Counted from the stretch's first letter, positions 26,301 to 33,920 are shown. The stretch: 34,911 nt of DNA from an uncultured Bacteroidota bacterium (GCA_903835005.1 CAILLK010000026.1:1-34911); one strand, 5' to 3'. Program-made: numbers and translations. Notes: generated from the letters alone by a model not told the origin.

Positions 26301-26805
26301 CTTCAAGACTTTGGGCGCACGCATGGGCGCCAGAATGAAGGCGGTTGCGAACGCCATTAACCAAATGGGGCAACACGAAATTGCATTGCTGGAATCTCAA
26401 AAAACTTTTTCATTAACCATAGAAAACCAACCAATAGAGATTAAAATTGATGATGTAGAAATTTTTGCCGAGGATATTCCGGGCTGGTCGGTAGCCAATA
26501 AAGACAATATGACCGTTGCTCTTGACATTAATGTGACACCTGAATTGCAAGAAGAAGGCAACGCCAGGGAACTGGTAAACCGTATCCAGAAAATCAGAAA
26601 AGAGAGCGGACTGGACGTTACAGACAGAATAAATGTTAATATTCAGGATTTTCCAACACTAAATAGTGCAATAATTAATTATTCTGACTATATTTGCGCG
26701 GAAATTTTGGCGGATTCTATTAATATTCTGCCAATTGTGGAGAACGGAGAGCAGATTGAAGTTAACGATGTAGTGTTGAACATATTTATATATAAAACAT
26801 CTTAA
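23386..26805 (+). CDS. ileS: Isoleucine--tRNA ligase
   Basis: 1139 residues. Charges tRNA-Ile with isoleucine in the cytoplasm. The class I signature is GPPSANGMPGIHHV (residues 48-60, the HIGH position), and KMSKR is at residues 686-690. The editing domain carries FLAWTTTPWTLPSN and GTGIVHTAPAFGADDYRVG, and SRSRYWGTPLPIW is present. Length and the long C-terminus fit the longer, eukaryote-like IleS lineage common in Bacteroidota. Oddity: residues 214-225 (SLTPALSNGEGA) before the TTPWTLPSN block are encoded by a palindromic dispersed repeat. The DksA-like gene follows after 4 bases, so they share an operon. Confidence 0.97.
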   Translation: MSKYQEFKGLNMPSIEQQVLAQWKTDRCFEQSVELRDGAEPFVFYEGPPSANGMPGIHHVISRTLKDLVCRYKTMQGYQVTRKAGWDTHGLPIELFVEKELGITKEDIGKKISVEDYNKKCREVVMRYKDKWEEITEKMGYWVDMSDPYITFDNKYIESLWWALKQLFEKDLLYKSVSIQPYSPAAGTGLSSHELNQPGTYKDVKDTTVVAMFSLTPALSNGEGALEFLNPLQTKLFETARNAWEPFVNLPIGGGLAAAETAASVYFLAWTTTPWTLPSNCGLTVGPNIDYVLVQTFNPYTHKPANVIMAKNLLNKYFKQEAQESDFTIYTSESKVLPWKIIGDYKGSDLEGLRYDQLLPFDGNTREVAGGDPWRVICGDFVTTEDGTGIVHTAPAFGADDYRVGKKNNIGILTMVDKQGKFNDYTGEFSGRYVKNYKDQEGYIDVDVDIAVKLKLSGHAFKVEKYEHTYPHCWRTDKPIIYYPLDAWFIRTTAVKERMIELNKTINWKPKATGEGRFGNWLENMVDWNLSRSRYWGTPLPIWVSDDGSMKCIGSIKELIEESKKANSVLNLNQFIDEATLDMHKPYVDNIVLVSESGQPMRREPDLIDVWFDSGAMPYAQLHYPFEQHPGRDIHKNFPADFIAEGVDQTRGWFYTLHALGVMLFDSVAYKTVVSNGLVLDKNGNKMSKRLGNVVDPFITIEKYSADATRWYLITNASPWDSLKFDSEGIKEVQRKYFGTLYNTYQFFALYANVDQFTFKEAYIPVHERPEIDRWILSSLQTLVKNVTNYLNDYEPTQAGRAMEVFLDEQLSNWYVRLCRRRFWKGEYEQDKICAYQTLYECLETLALLMAPIAPFFADWLFQNLDSVTGKNGNGSVHLADYPVADESEIDTDLEERMRLAQDISSLVLSIRKKVNIKVRQPLQRILIPVLDAHTQDQISKIEELIKSEVNIKEIEYLTDSEGFIKKKVKPNFKTLGARMGARMKAVANAINQMGQHEIALLESQKTFSLTIENQPIEIKIDDVEIFAEDIPGWSVANKDNMTVALDINVTPELQEEGNARELVNRIQKIRKESGLDVTDRINVNIQDFPTLNSAIINYSDYICAEILADSINILPIVENGEQIEVNDVVLNIFIYKTS
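24038..24056 (+). repeat. Palindromic repeat inside ileS
   Basis: CCCTCTCC (24038-24045) pairs perfectly with GGAGAGGG (24049-24056) around AAT. The hairpin lies in the variable segment before the editing-domain block and is read in frame as ALSNGEGA. Sequences like CCCTCTCC-n-GGAGAGGG are among the commonest short repeats between genes in Bacteroidota. Confidence 0.75.
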
Positions 26806-26809
26806 TGTC

Positions 26810-28087
26810 ATGGCAATAGCAAAAAAAACGGCAGGAAAGACTGCACCCATTGCAAAATCCAAAACCGGATCAGGTAAATCTGCCCCTGCCGCCAAAGCTA
26901 TCGCCAACAAGACCCCTGCGGCAAAAACCCCTGTTAAGAAACCTGCACCTGCGAAAGCCGCTGTACCCGTAAAAAAAGCAGTAGCAGCAAAACCAGCAGC
27001 CAAGGCTGCACCAGCTAAGAAAACAGCTGAAAAACCGCAAAATAATAAAGCTCAGGCCAAAAAACCGGAAATTAATAATAAGACTAATAAAACAGATAAT
27101 CATAAAATAGTGAGTAAAAAAAATACCCCGATAGTAACACCTGCAAAGAAGGTTGCACCTGTTAAGAAAGCAGCTCCGGCTGCTAAGGCAGCTCCGGCAA
27201 AAAATGCGCCGGCGCCTGCAAAGAAGAAATCTGTTGCTTCTGCACCGGCTAAAAGCCCCGCTAAACCAGCAGCTAAGGCACCTGCTAAACCAGCTCCTAA
27301 AGCTCCGGTAAAACCTGTGGCTAAGGCTCCAGCCAAACCTGCTCCAAAACCAGCTCCCAAAGCGCCGGCTAAACCAGTAGCAAAGGCTGCACCAGTTAAG
27401 GCAGCGCCTGCTCCTGCCAAAGCGCCGGCTCCAGCCCCGGCTCCACGGCCATCGCATGAGAAGAAAGCGCCAATTAAAAAGAAACTGACCATTACTCAGA
27501 TGCCGGTAAAATTCAATCCGGCTGCTCCTAAACCTATGGCCACACCGGCAGCAAGGTCGATAGAAAAGAAACCTACGGTAGTTATTGCCCATCGCAAGAT
27601 GGAAAATAAATCGAAACTACCGAAGGAGATTGAGAACACCATGGTTACTTATATGCCCGAAACTTACCGATCTATTCTGGATGAACCAGCTCAGCAGCAG
27701 GGCCCGGCATACCGGTACAGCGATGAAGACCTGGCTGAATTCAAAGAAATCATTACCAGCAGGCTGGAAGCAGCCCGTAAGGAGCTTAACTATCTTCAGG
27801 GCCTCATAACCCGTAAAGACGAAGCCGGCACAGAAGATACCGAAAACCGCTATATGAATATGGAAGACGGCAGCGGAGCAATGGAGCGCGAGCAACTTGC
27901 CCAGCTGGCCAGCCGCCAGATCCAGTTTATGAGCCACCTCGAAAAAGCGCTGGTACGTATAGAAAACAAAACATATGGCATTTGCCGGGTTACCGGTAAG
28001 CTTATAGATAAAGCCCGCCTGCGTGCGGTGCCGCATGCCACACTGAGCATTGAGGCCAAAAAGCTGATGGCTGCAAAGCAGAATTAA
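26810..28087 (+). CDS. DksA/TraR-like protein with histone H1-like N-terminal tail
   Basis: 425 residues in two parts. Residues 1 to about 235 are Lys/Ala/Pro repeats (for example KPAAKAPAKPAPKAP), resembling the disordered tail of histone H1 or bacterial Hc1-like proteins, and would bind DNA or RNA by charge. Residues about 290-425 form the DksA/TraR-like domain: YSDEDLAEFKEIITSRLEAA as the coiled coil, then TYGICRVTGKLIDKARLRA and VPHATLSIEAK. Only one of the zinc-finger cysteines remains (Cys of GICR), as in many Bacteroidota members. DksA-type proteins act on RNA polymerase with ppGpp. It is 4 bases behind ileS. Confidence 0.9.
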   Translation: MAIAKKTAGKTAPIAKSKTGSGKSAPAAKAIANKTPAAKTPVKKPAPAKAAVPVKKAVAAKPAAKAAPAKKTAEKPQNNKAQAKKPEINNKTNKTDNHKIVSKKNTPIVTPAKKVAPVKKAAPAAKAAPAKNAPAPAKKKSVASAPAKSPAKPAAKAPAKPAPKAPVKPVAKAPAKPAPKPAPKAPAKPVAKAAPVKAAPAPAKAPAPAPAPRPSHEKKAPIKKKLTITQMPVKFNPAAPKPMATPAARSIEKKPTVVIAHRKMENKSKLPKEIENTMVTYMPETYRSILDEPAQQQGPAYRYSDEDLAEFKEIITSRLEAARKELNYLQGLITRKDEAGTEDTENRYMNMEDGSGAMEREQLAQLASRQIQFMSHLEKALVRIENKTYGICRVTGKLIDKARLRAVPHATLSIEAKKLMAAKQN

Positions 28088-28101
28088 TACCCCTGAACCC
28101 C

Positions 28102-28122
28102 TCCCGAAGTAAAAAATCGGGA
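28102..28122. repeat. Short hairpin, likely intergenic repeat remnant
   Basis: TCCCGA (28102-28107) and TCGGGA (28117-28122) pair across 9 bases, 15 bases after the DksA-like gene. It has no T run, so it is not a standard terminator. Confidence 0.4.
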
Positions 28123-28233
28123 CCTTGTTCCGGGCTACCAAGCCTTAAGCTAAGGGTCTACGATTTAGGCTTTTGATAATAATCGGATGCGGCAATTTCA
28201 GATGATGAAATAGAATTGCTTATAAAGAACTGG

Positions 28234-28265
28234 AAAAATGCCTTCACGCTGTGAGGGCATTTTTT
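28234..28265. terminator. Bidirectional terminator between DksA-like and S4 genes
   Basis: A 14-base stem: AAAAATGCCTTCAC (28234-28247) pairs with GTGAGGGCATTTTT (28251-28264), one G-U, loop GCT, followed by further T on the plus strand and preceded by A on the other. It lies between convergent genes and would stop transcription from both sides. Confidence 0.9.
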
Positions 28266-28272
28266 ATTGTTC

Positions 28273-28659
28273 CTATTCAATATCTTCTTCAAAGAAATTT
28301 TCCAGGTCACGCCGCTGTTTCTTTGTGGGGTGACCTGTTTTGCTATGGCGCTTGCCGGTGTAGAAACTGGTACCCATGTGCTGGTTGAGCTGCTTGTCTT
28401 CTTCTGACGTAATATCAAGGTAATTTTTTATTGCTTCTTCGAAGGCTACCCTGGCCTGCAACAGGCCGGTAACTTCTATCGTCCATCGGCGGGCGGGAGT
28501 TTTTATGCTGTAGCGGTCGCCTATAGCCACCAGGCGGGAGGGTTTTACATTGGCCCCGTTCCATTTTACTTTACCTTCATCAATAGCTATGGTAGCCTGT
28601 GTGCGGGTCTTGAAAATGCGTATAGCCCAGAGGTACTTATCGAGTCGTGGTTTTTCCAT
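28273..28659 (-). CDS. Hsp15-like S4-domain RNA-binding protein
   Basis: 128 residues, about the length of E. coli Hsp15 (133). The S4 domain is at the N-terminus: RLDKYLWAIRIFKTRTQATI then AIDEGKVKWNGANVKPSRLV. A basic C-terminus (GKRHSKTGHPTKKQRRDLEN) is characteristic of HslR. Hsp15 binds stalled 50S subunits carrying nascent peptidyl-tRNA and helps recycle them. The bidirectional terminator lies just after its stop. The gene starts 78 bases from the PIN toxin gene and is on the same strand. Confidence 0.92.
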   Translation of the reverse strand: MEKPRLDKYLWAIRIFKTRTQATIAIDEGKVKWNGANVKPSRLVAIGDRYSIKTPARRWTIEVTGLLQARVAFEEAIKNYLDITSEEDKQLNQHMGTSFYTGKRHSKTGHPTKKQRRDLENFFEEDIE

Positions 28660-28737
28660 TGCTTGAAGAAGGGTGATAAAATAAAATATTAGATAGCATA
28701 TGTATTAACAATAAATTTTAGTTTGATTGCCAATTAT

Positions 28738-29160
28738 TTATAAATACACTTCTTTCAAGAACTCCTCAGGAGTATAAACAGGCAAAATAGGGGTTCCTGA
28801 TTGTAATAACACTGCATCTCTTGTTAAGAAATAATCCATGTGATGATGGATTGCTGTAAAGTACTGTAATGCATCTTCAATATCGTCCATATCAGAGCAG
28901 AGCGCATTAATACTGATTTCGTGGCTGGCATCAATAACTTTTACATCGCTAAGCAGGTTTAAAAGCATCTCTTTTGCAATCCTGTTTCCATAAGCTTTGG
29001 TAATCCAGTAAGCTGCTATGTGCAAAATAGCAGGAGTTATAAATAATTGGATATCTACATCTACCGATAACTGAAAAATTTTCTTAGCTGCATCATAATG
29101 ACTCCGTTTCAAAGTAAAGTCGAGCAGGATATTTGCATCGATAAAAATCTTATATGCCAT
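28738..29160 (-). CDS. PIN-domain toxin (VapC-like)
   Basis: 140 residues. The N-terminal PIN motif is IFIDANILLDFTL (Asp8, Asn10, Asp14). The central acidic block is DMDDIEDALQY (Asp93, Glu95, Asp96), and the end is FLTRDAVLL with Thr-Arg-Asp115. These are the PIN nuclease residues that bind Mg or Mn. The DUF6364 gene ends 2 bases before its start, as for a type II antitoxin with its toxin. The RNA target is unknown; the family includes tRNA- and rRNA-cleaving members. Confidence 0.87.
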   Translation of the reverse strand: MAYKIFIDANILLDFTLKRSHYDAAKKIFQLSVDVDIQLFITPAILHIAAYWITKAYGNRIAKEMLLNLLSDVKVIDASHEISINALCSDMDDIEDALQYFTAIHHHMDYFLTRDAVLLQSGTPILPVYTPEEFLKEVYL

Positions 29161-29162
29161 AT

Positions 29163-29390
29163 TTATCCCTGTTCTTTGTAATACAATTCTACCAGATCGG
29201 CATCCTCAGCAATGAGGGGCTTATCTAGCTTTTCAACAAATTGGATAATGTTATGTTTCTTAGTTGGCCTGGATATTTTCTTGAAATAATCGGCTACAAG
29301 TTCAGACAAACTTGTATCGTTTTTAGCTGCAAATTTTTTCACATCAAGAAGCAGGCGCTCATCAATTGTCAGATTTAAACGGGCTTTCAT
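29163..29390 (-). CDS. DUF6364-family antitoxin
   Basis: 75 residues from the ATG at 29390 (MKARLNLTIDERLLLDVKKF). The first 20 residues form the ribbon-helix-helix-like strand and helix of DUF6364 antitoxins (LNLTIDERLL, then KKFAAKNDTSLSELVADYF). A longer frame upstream would run through the palindromic operator at 29399. The acidic C-terminal tail (DKPLIAEDADLVELYY) would wrap the PIN partner. It should neutralise the toxin and repress the operon. Confidence 0.85.
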   Translation of the reverse strand: MKARLNLTIDERLLLDVKKFAAKNDTSLSELVADYFKKISRPTKKHNIIQFVEKLDKPLIAEDADLVELYYKEQG

Positions 29391-29398
29391 AAAGTAAA

Positions 29399-29427
29399 GA
29401 TACGCATTATTTTCAATTATGCGTATC
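29399..29427 (-). promoter_or_regulatory. Palindromic operator of the DUF6364/PIN operon
   Basis: GATACGCAT (29399-29407) and ATGCGTATC (29419-29427) are perfect 9-base inverted arms separated by 11 bases. The site lies 9 bases upstream of the DUF6364 start and overlaps the position where the promoter should be. Ribbon-helix-helix antitoxins bind such palindromes. It could also form a hairpin behind the outer-membrane gene, but no T run follows. Confidence 0.7.
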
Positions 29428-29437
29428 AATTTCTTTC

Positions 29438-32185
29438 TCACTGCCCCTTCCCGATCTCACCTGTCTCCGGCCCGTTGAACTTATTGATCTTGTACGTAAA
29501 CATCAGAAGGAAGTAGCGCTGCAGAATATTGCTGCGGGTGTCCTGGATGTAGGTATCGGTAATAGAGTGCTGGATATTGTTGTTCTGGTTGAAGAAGTCA
29601 AAGACCGTGATGCGGATATCGCCCGCATGCTTTTTAAATACCTTTTTGCCCAGGCTTATGTTGCAAAGCAGGTAATTCTGATTATATGCCGCCGTGAGGC
29701 CTGAGTTGGTGTTGTAGTTCAGTGTGGTGTTAAACACAAAGCCGCTCTTCGACTGCAGGTTCACCGTGGCTCTGGCATTTTCATTTACATAGGTGGTATT
29801 CAGCGCCTGGTTAAGCGAGTTGGCATTGGCGGTCAGGCTGGTATTTGAGGATAGGGTAAAATCAACATACTCACTTATGTTGCTGCTCAGAGTTATGCCC
29901 ATAGCACCCGTTTTGTTTTCCTGGTAGTTGATCACCCCATTCACCATGCCGGGTATATGGGCCAGGCCGCCGTTCAGGCTCAGGTTCAGGCGGCTTTTTA
30001 TAAGGGTAAGCGGAATGCCATAGCTTATGTTGGTGGTCAGTGAGCTGTTGCCATCCACATTTACGGGCAGGGTAAGCTGCGAGCCCCTTGCCATGGTTAT
30101 GTTGTAGTCCTTAAGGAAGGTATCTGCAGGGGCTATAAACGATGATGAGGCTATATTGTGCTGGGTATAGGCCCCCGAAAGCGATGCCGAAAAATTACTT
30201 TTTGCTTCAGTACTTGTTGAATTATAGCGTATTATCAGGTTATGCCTGTATGGCTGCTTCAGGTCTGGGTTGCCGGTTACCAGGTGCAGCGGGTCAGTAT
30301 TATTGATTACATTCTGCAGCTGGCTCACACCCGGCGCCTGGGTATTGGTATTGTAGGTGCACTGCAGGTTGCGCGATTTGGTTATTTTATAATGAAAGGT
30401 TGCCACCGGCAGCCAGTTACTGAATTGCTGGCCCAGGGTGAACTGCACCGGCAGTGTCTGATTGCTGGTGAGCTGGGTGAGCTGGTAATTGAGCCCCACC
30501 GAGAAATCGGCATCCTTCAGGTACAGCATATAGCTTCCTCCTGCCGTATGCGCCAGGTTGCGGCTCGTAAAGCTGTTACTATAAAGGTCGTCCCTGCGGG
30601 AATAAGTGCCGGAGTCGGGCGCATAGTCGTAGGTATACCTGCCCGATTGCGATGGCAGGTAAGCCACATTATAGTCTGCCTTAAGCTGGCCCCTGGCACC
30701 TATGGGTTCGGTATAGGTGATGTTGCCGGTAAGATTAAGGCTTTGGGTATTCTGAGTGCTGCGCTGGTTCAGGGTATCGCCGGGCACCGAGCCCTGGTAA
30801 TAAGTGGTGGTATCCTTACGCAGGCCTATGCTGTTGTTGTTGCTGCCGCCGGTGTTTAGAGATACCGAAAAGGTGCGCCCCCTTTTCACGAACCGGTGCC
30901 TGAACAGCAGATTACTGCTCAGGTTCAGGCCATTGCCCGTATTGTTGTTATTATTCTGGGTGCTGTTTACCGGTTGTGCGCCCAGCACGGTATTGCCATT
31001 CTGCAGCGAGTTGCTGCTGTTGTTGTTGTAGCTCAGTGTAGGGGTAAACAGTATAGAATTCATACTGTCTATCTTATAATTGAACCGCATATTGAACCGG
31101 TGGCTCTGGTTGCGGCTGACTGAAATGCTGCTCTGGTTATATATCTGCCCCGAATCCACTCTGGTTATGTAGTTTTTGCGCAGCAGGCTGGTCACACTGT
31201 TATCGGTGCTGTTATAAAAGTAGCTGCCGCTTATATCCATATTTTTGCCCCACTTATCGCTGTAGTTAATGCCGGCTGCATTGGTGGTGCTCAGGCCTGT
31301 GCCGCCCCCGCCCGATGCGCTGGCATCTGTAAAGTTCTGGGCGTTTACATTGTTGCTCTGCCCGGTTAGGGTGATACGCCTGTCGCCGGCAAACTCGTTG
31401 AGGGTGAGGCCACTGCCATAGCGCAGGTCGCCATTGGCGCCATCGGTTACATTATTGGGGTCTCCCCCGCCCCCGGCATATATTTTACCAAACTGGCCAT
31501 TGCGCTTCTCGGGCTTGGTAATGATATTGATGGTTTTGCTGGTGGCCCCTTCGCTGAAGCCTGTAAACTGCTCCTGGTCGCTTTTTTCGTTATATACCTG
31601 TACCTTGTCTATAACATCTGCAGGCAGGTTTTTGAGGGCCGCCCAGGGGTCGGTACCGAAGAAGGGTTTGCCATCCACCAGTATTTTCACCACGTTCTCG
31701 CCCTGAGCAGTTATCTGCTTGTCGTTGATCTCTATTGTGGGCATTTTGCGCACCAGGTCTGCCGCATCGGCATCTTCATTTACCTTAAAGGCGCCGCTGT
31801 TGAACTCCAAAGTATCATCCTTCTGCACCATAGCCATTATCTTCTCCACAATCTTTACCTCATCAAGCATATGCACGGCTGTGTGCAAAATAATACCCCC
31901 AACCCCTAAAGGTGCTTCGCTGATTGTTATGGTATCAGCAAATTGATCATATCCGGGCGCATTTACATTGAGATAATATTTGCCAGCAGATGTGAGTGAT
32001 ATAAGAAATGCGCCTTCTTTATTTGTGGTGGTAGTATGCTTTGTGGAGTCTTTCTGGAAGACCGATATTATTGCAGATGGTATGGGTTTATTGTTTTCGT
32101 TAACTACATTGCCGGTTACACTATAGCTTTGGCATAGTGCAATTTGGGTGGTGAATAAAAGAAGGAGTGTGGCAAGGAATCTCAT
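29438..32185 (-). CDS. Outer-membrane beta-barrel protein (TonB-receptor-like, PF14905 type)
   Basis: 915 residues from the ATG at 32185 (MRFLATLLLLFTTQIALCQS, signal peptide). Residues about 22-80 are a carboxypeptidase-regulatory-like beta domain (YSVTGNVVNENNKPIPSAII). A plug-like region follows: RKMPTIEINDKQITAQGENV, then KILVDGKPFFGTDPWAALKN and VIDKVQVYNEKSDQ. The remaining 650 residues are an Asn/Ser/Thr-rich beta barrel ending in YFLLMFTYKIN. No TonB box was seen and no SusD partner is adjacent, so the substrate is unknown. Residues 90-97 (EAPLGVGG) are encoded by a dispersed repeat. Confidence 0.9.
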   Translation of the reverse strand: MRFLATLLLLFTTQIALCQSYSVTGNVVNENNKPIPSAIISVFQKDSTKHTTTTNKEGAFLISLTSAGKYYLNVNAPGYDQFADTITISEAPLGVGGIILHTAVHMLDEVKIVEKIMAMVQKDDTLEFNSGAFKVNEDADAADLVRKMPTIEINDKQITAQGENVVKILVDGKPFFGTDPWAALKNLPADVIDKVQVYNEKSDQEQFTGFSEGATSKTINIITKPEKRNGQFGKIYAGGGGDPNNVTDGANGDLRYGSGLTLNEFAGDRRITLTGQSNNVNAQNFTDASASGGGGTGLSTTNAAGINYSDKWGKNMDISGSYFYNSTDNSVTSLLRKNYITRVDSGQIYNQSSISVSRNQSHRFNMRFNYKIDSMNSILFTPTLSYNNNSSNSLQNGNTVLGAQPVNSTQNNNNNTGNGLNLSSNLLFRHRFVKRGRTFSVSLNTGGSNNNSIGLRKDTTTYYQGSVPGDTLNQRSTQNTQSLNLTGNITYTEPIGARGQLKADYNVAYLPSQSGRYTYDYAPDSGTYSRRDDLYSNSFTSRNLAHTAGGSYMLYLKDADFSVGLNYQLTQLTSNQTLPVQFTLGQQFSNWLPVATFHYKITKSRNLQCTYNTNTQAPGVSQLQNVINNTDPLHLVTGNPDLKQPYRHNLIIRYNSTSTEAKSNFSASLSGAYTQHNIASSSFIAPADTFLKDYNITMARGSQLTLPVNVDGNSSLTTNISYGIPLTLIKSRLNLSLNGGLAHIPGMVNGVINYQENKTGAMGITLSSNISEYVDFTLSSNTSLTANANSLNQALNTTYVNENARATVNLQSKSGFVFNTTLNYNTNSGLTAAYNQNYLLCNISLGKKVFKKHAGDIRITVFDFFNQNNNIQHSITDTYIQDTRSNILQRYFLLMFTYKINKFNGPETGEIGKGQ
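31904..31921 (-). repeat. Short dispersed repeat, copy inside the outer-membrane gene
   Basis: CCCTAAAGGTGCTTCGCT is 16/18 identical to 1751-1768. On the coding strand it is read as part of SEAPLGVGGI, placed between the regulatory-like domain and the plug-like domain. Confidence 0.6.
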
Positions 32186-32581
32186 GGAGTTTAAAGGTAC
32201 AAATACATAAGTTTTAATCACACCTTATGCAGGAAATAATGAAGGAGCCGATATTGGTGGAATTTACTCATTCCTATATTATTAACTACGGACTGAGTTT
32301 GAAAATTGTCTATACTGCAAAAAATCTACATTAGACCTACTTTTGGAGTCTGGATTTACATCTTATTAAAGTGGTTTCGCCATCTGTTGCTCACATTAAA
32401 GCACTAACGGGATAGCTTAACTATACGATTGGATTGTAATAACGCATCCATGGGGGGGACGAAAATACTAATATAACAACAGAGACTAAACTTATTGATG
32501 CCAGAGACTGGAAATTAATTGAAGCATATCAATTCTGCTATTACTTATCTTTTGATATGGATAGCTGAGAACTGAATTAAG
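32186..32581 (+). other. Gene-free stretch with possible decayed frame
   Basis: No intact gene was found. One plus-strand frame from 32228 to 32568 reads MQEIMKEPILVEFTHSYIIN and, after several stop codons, TKLIDARDWKLIEAYQF. It has about as many stops as random sequence would have, so this is weak evidence for a former gene. It lies directly before the hicA remnant. Confidence 0.25.
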
Positions 32582-32770
32582 ATGAAAGTAAGAGAAGCAA
32601 TAAAATTAATTGAGCGAAATGGATGGTAGCCGTTGCGGTAAAAAGTTAGCCATATGCAATTTAAACAGCCAATTAAAAAGGGGCTTGTTACTATTGCAAA
32701 CCACAAACTTTAAGGTGAAATAGCTAAATAATAAGTGTCCATTAGTTTAAAACAAGCACTATTGAAATAA
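32582..32770 (+). pseudogene. hicA: hicA toxin pseudogene
   Basis: 62 codons from ATG to the TAA at 32768, in one frame but with five internal stops (TAG and TAA). Ignoring stops it reads MKVREAIKLIERNGW, PLR, KVSHMQFKQPIKKGLVTIAN, HKL, GEIAK, VSISLKQALLK. This follows the HicA mRNA interferase along its whole length: the opening MKVREAIKLIE..GW, the catalytic-His region (SH), KKGLVTIA and the closing LKQA.LK. Point substitutions, not frameshifts, killed it. It is followed after 7 bases by the hicB remnant, the normal toxin-antitoxin order. Confidence 0.85.
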
Positions 32771-32777
32771 CAATTCA

Positions 32778-32990
32778 ATGAATAAATTCTTAGTAATCAT
32801 AGATAATACCGAAACCGGGTTTATTTCATATAGACCGGATACAGATGGTTATGTAGCACCTGGAAGAACCAAAAAAGAAGTAGAAAAGAATATGTATGAA
32901 GTTATTCAGTTTCACCTGGAAGGTTAAAAAAAGAAGGAATTAGTATACCTCTTTCCCCGAACAGAAAGTGAAGTGATCGTTTTTGCTTAA
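32778..32990 (+). pseudogene. hicB: hicB antitoxin pseudogene
   Basis: The first 49 codons are intact: MNKFLVIIDNTETGFISYRP, DTDGYVAPGRTKKEVEKNMY, EVIQFHLEG, matching the HicB fold (VIIE.T.TGYSAYSPDLPG..A.G.TKEEVEKN). A frameshift at about 32924 then ends the frame, but the next frame continues LKKEGISIP, and a second shift restores PRTESEVIVFA with a stop at 32988-32990, the normal HicB end. So HicB has two frameshifts. The 49-residue N-terminal part could still be translated, but it lacks the C-terminus. Confidence 0.85.
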
Positions 32991-33089
32991 ACAGCATCCA
33001 TTATATCAAGAGAAAAATCTATGGTGTTGCGGGTCTTATGCTATGTATTTGAATATTCAATAAATCACTGGTTCAGAAAACAATTGATA

Positions 33090-33749
33090 TCACCCCTCAA
33101 CCTGAGCAATTGCCCTCACCGGCGATCCATCGGCATTTTCTATATTCAGCGGCAGGCAGTGAAAGGCAAAAGGAGTGGAAGGCAACTGATCGAGATTAGT
33201 GAGGTTTTCAATCAGCAGTATCTCTTTGCCAAGCAGAATGTGGTGGTTGGGCAGGTTTTCTTCGGTAACAATATGGGCCGAAATAATAGGGTCGACCGAG
33301 AAAGCATCAAAGCCAATCCCCTTGAGTTGAAACATGGTTAGCCATTTTGCGGCTTCCGGGGTCAATGTGGGGCAATTGGCGAAATAGGCATCGGTCTTCC
33401 ATTTATGCTGCCAGCCGGTATAAAACAGGATAAAATCAATCCCGGCTATCAGCGGTTCATAGGTTTTCAGGTATTCAAGGGTTATTGCATCTATACCGGT
33501 ACAAGGGATAACAAGTGCCGGACCCATGAATTTGCTCAGCGGGAAATCGCTGAGCGACTTAGCATCCTGTATCACATGGCACGGAGCATCTATGTGCGTA
33601 CCCGAATGCAATACCATAGTTATCTGGAGCTCGGCAAAACCATGCTCTGCCACATTATTTAGCGATACGATTTTCGGCCCTTCGGTATCCGGATATACTG
33701 TAATCTGCTCGTTGAGCAAATGGGTTAGGTCAATTATTCTGGCTGGCAT
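33090..33749 (-). CDS. Cyclase-family metal hydrolase (kynurenine formamidase-like)
   Basis: 219 residues. The family motif HSGTHIDAPCH is present at residues 48-58, where His and Asp bind a divalent metal. Other conserved blocks are IDLTHLLNEQITVYP at the start and GIDFILFYTGWQHKW. The family (PF04199) includes arylformamidases that make kynurenine from formylkynurenine and hydrolases of other cyclic amides; no kynurenine gene is adjacent, so substrate is unassigned. A TAnnTTTG box 19 bases upstream supports the start at 33749. Confidence 0.88.
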   Translation of the reverse strand: MPARIIDLTHLLNEQITVYPDTEGPKIVSLNNVAEHGFAELQITMVLHSGTHIDAPCHVIQDAKSLSDFPLSKFMGPALVIPCTGIDAITLEYLKTYEPLIAGIDFILFYTGWQHKWKTDAYFANCPTLTPEAAKWLTMFQLKGIGFDAFSVDPIISAHIVTEENLPNHHILLGKEILLIENLTNLDQLPSTPFAFHCLPLNIENADGSPVRAIAQVEG

Positions 33750-33768
33750 AAATAATATAATTGTATGC

Positions 33769-33776
33769 CAAAACTA
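33769..33776 (-). promoter_or_regulatory. Bacteroidota -7 promoter box for the cyclase gene
   Basis: The minus strand reads TAGTTTTG, an exact TAnnTTTG, ending 19 bases before the ATG at 33749. Confidence 0.55.
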
Positions 33777-33920
33777 AGGCAAATGCAGGATTTATAAATA
33801 GATTCCTTTCGGGTTAATTCAACGAATGCACCATGCTCCTATAGCGCTCACTTCTGCCAAAAAAAGTAGTTATAATTTCGCTATTAAAATTCCACCTATG
33901 CTCAACAACCTGGTGATTGA

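Noticed and set aside
26870..27592. Long open frame on the opposite strand of the DksA-like gene
   Set aside because: It is a Ser/Arg/Phe/Cys-rich shadow of the Lys/Ala/Pro repeats.
22933..33000. Reassigned stop codons, because several remnants keep their frame through TAA/TAG
   Set aside because: Intact genes here end normally with TAA, TAG or TGA, and the stops fall on unrelated residues; ordinary decay explains them.
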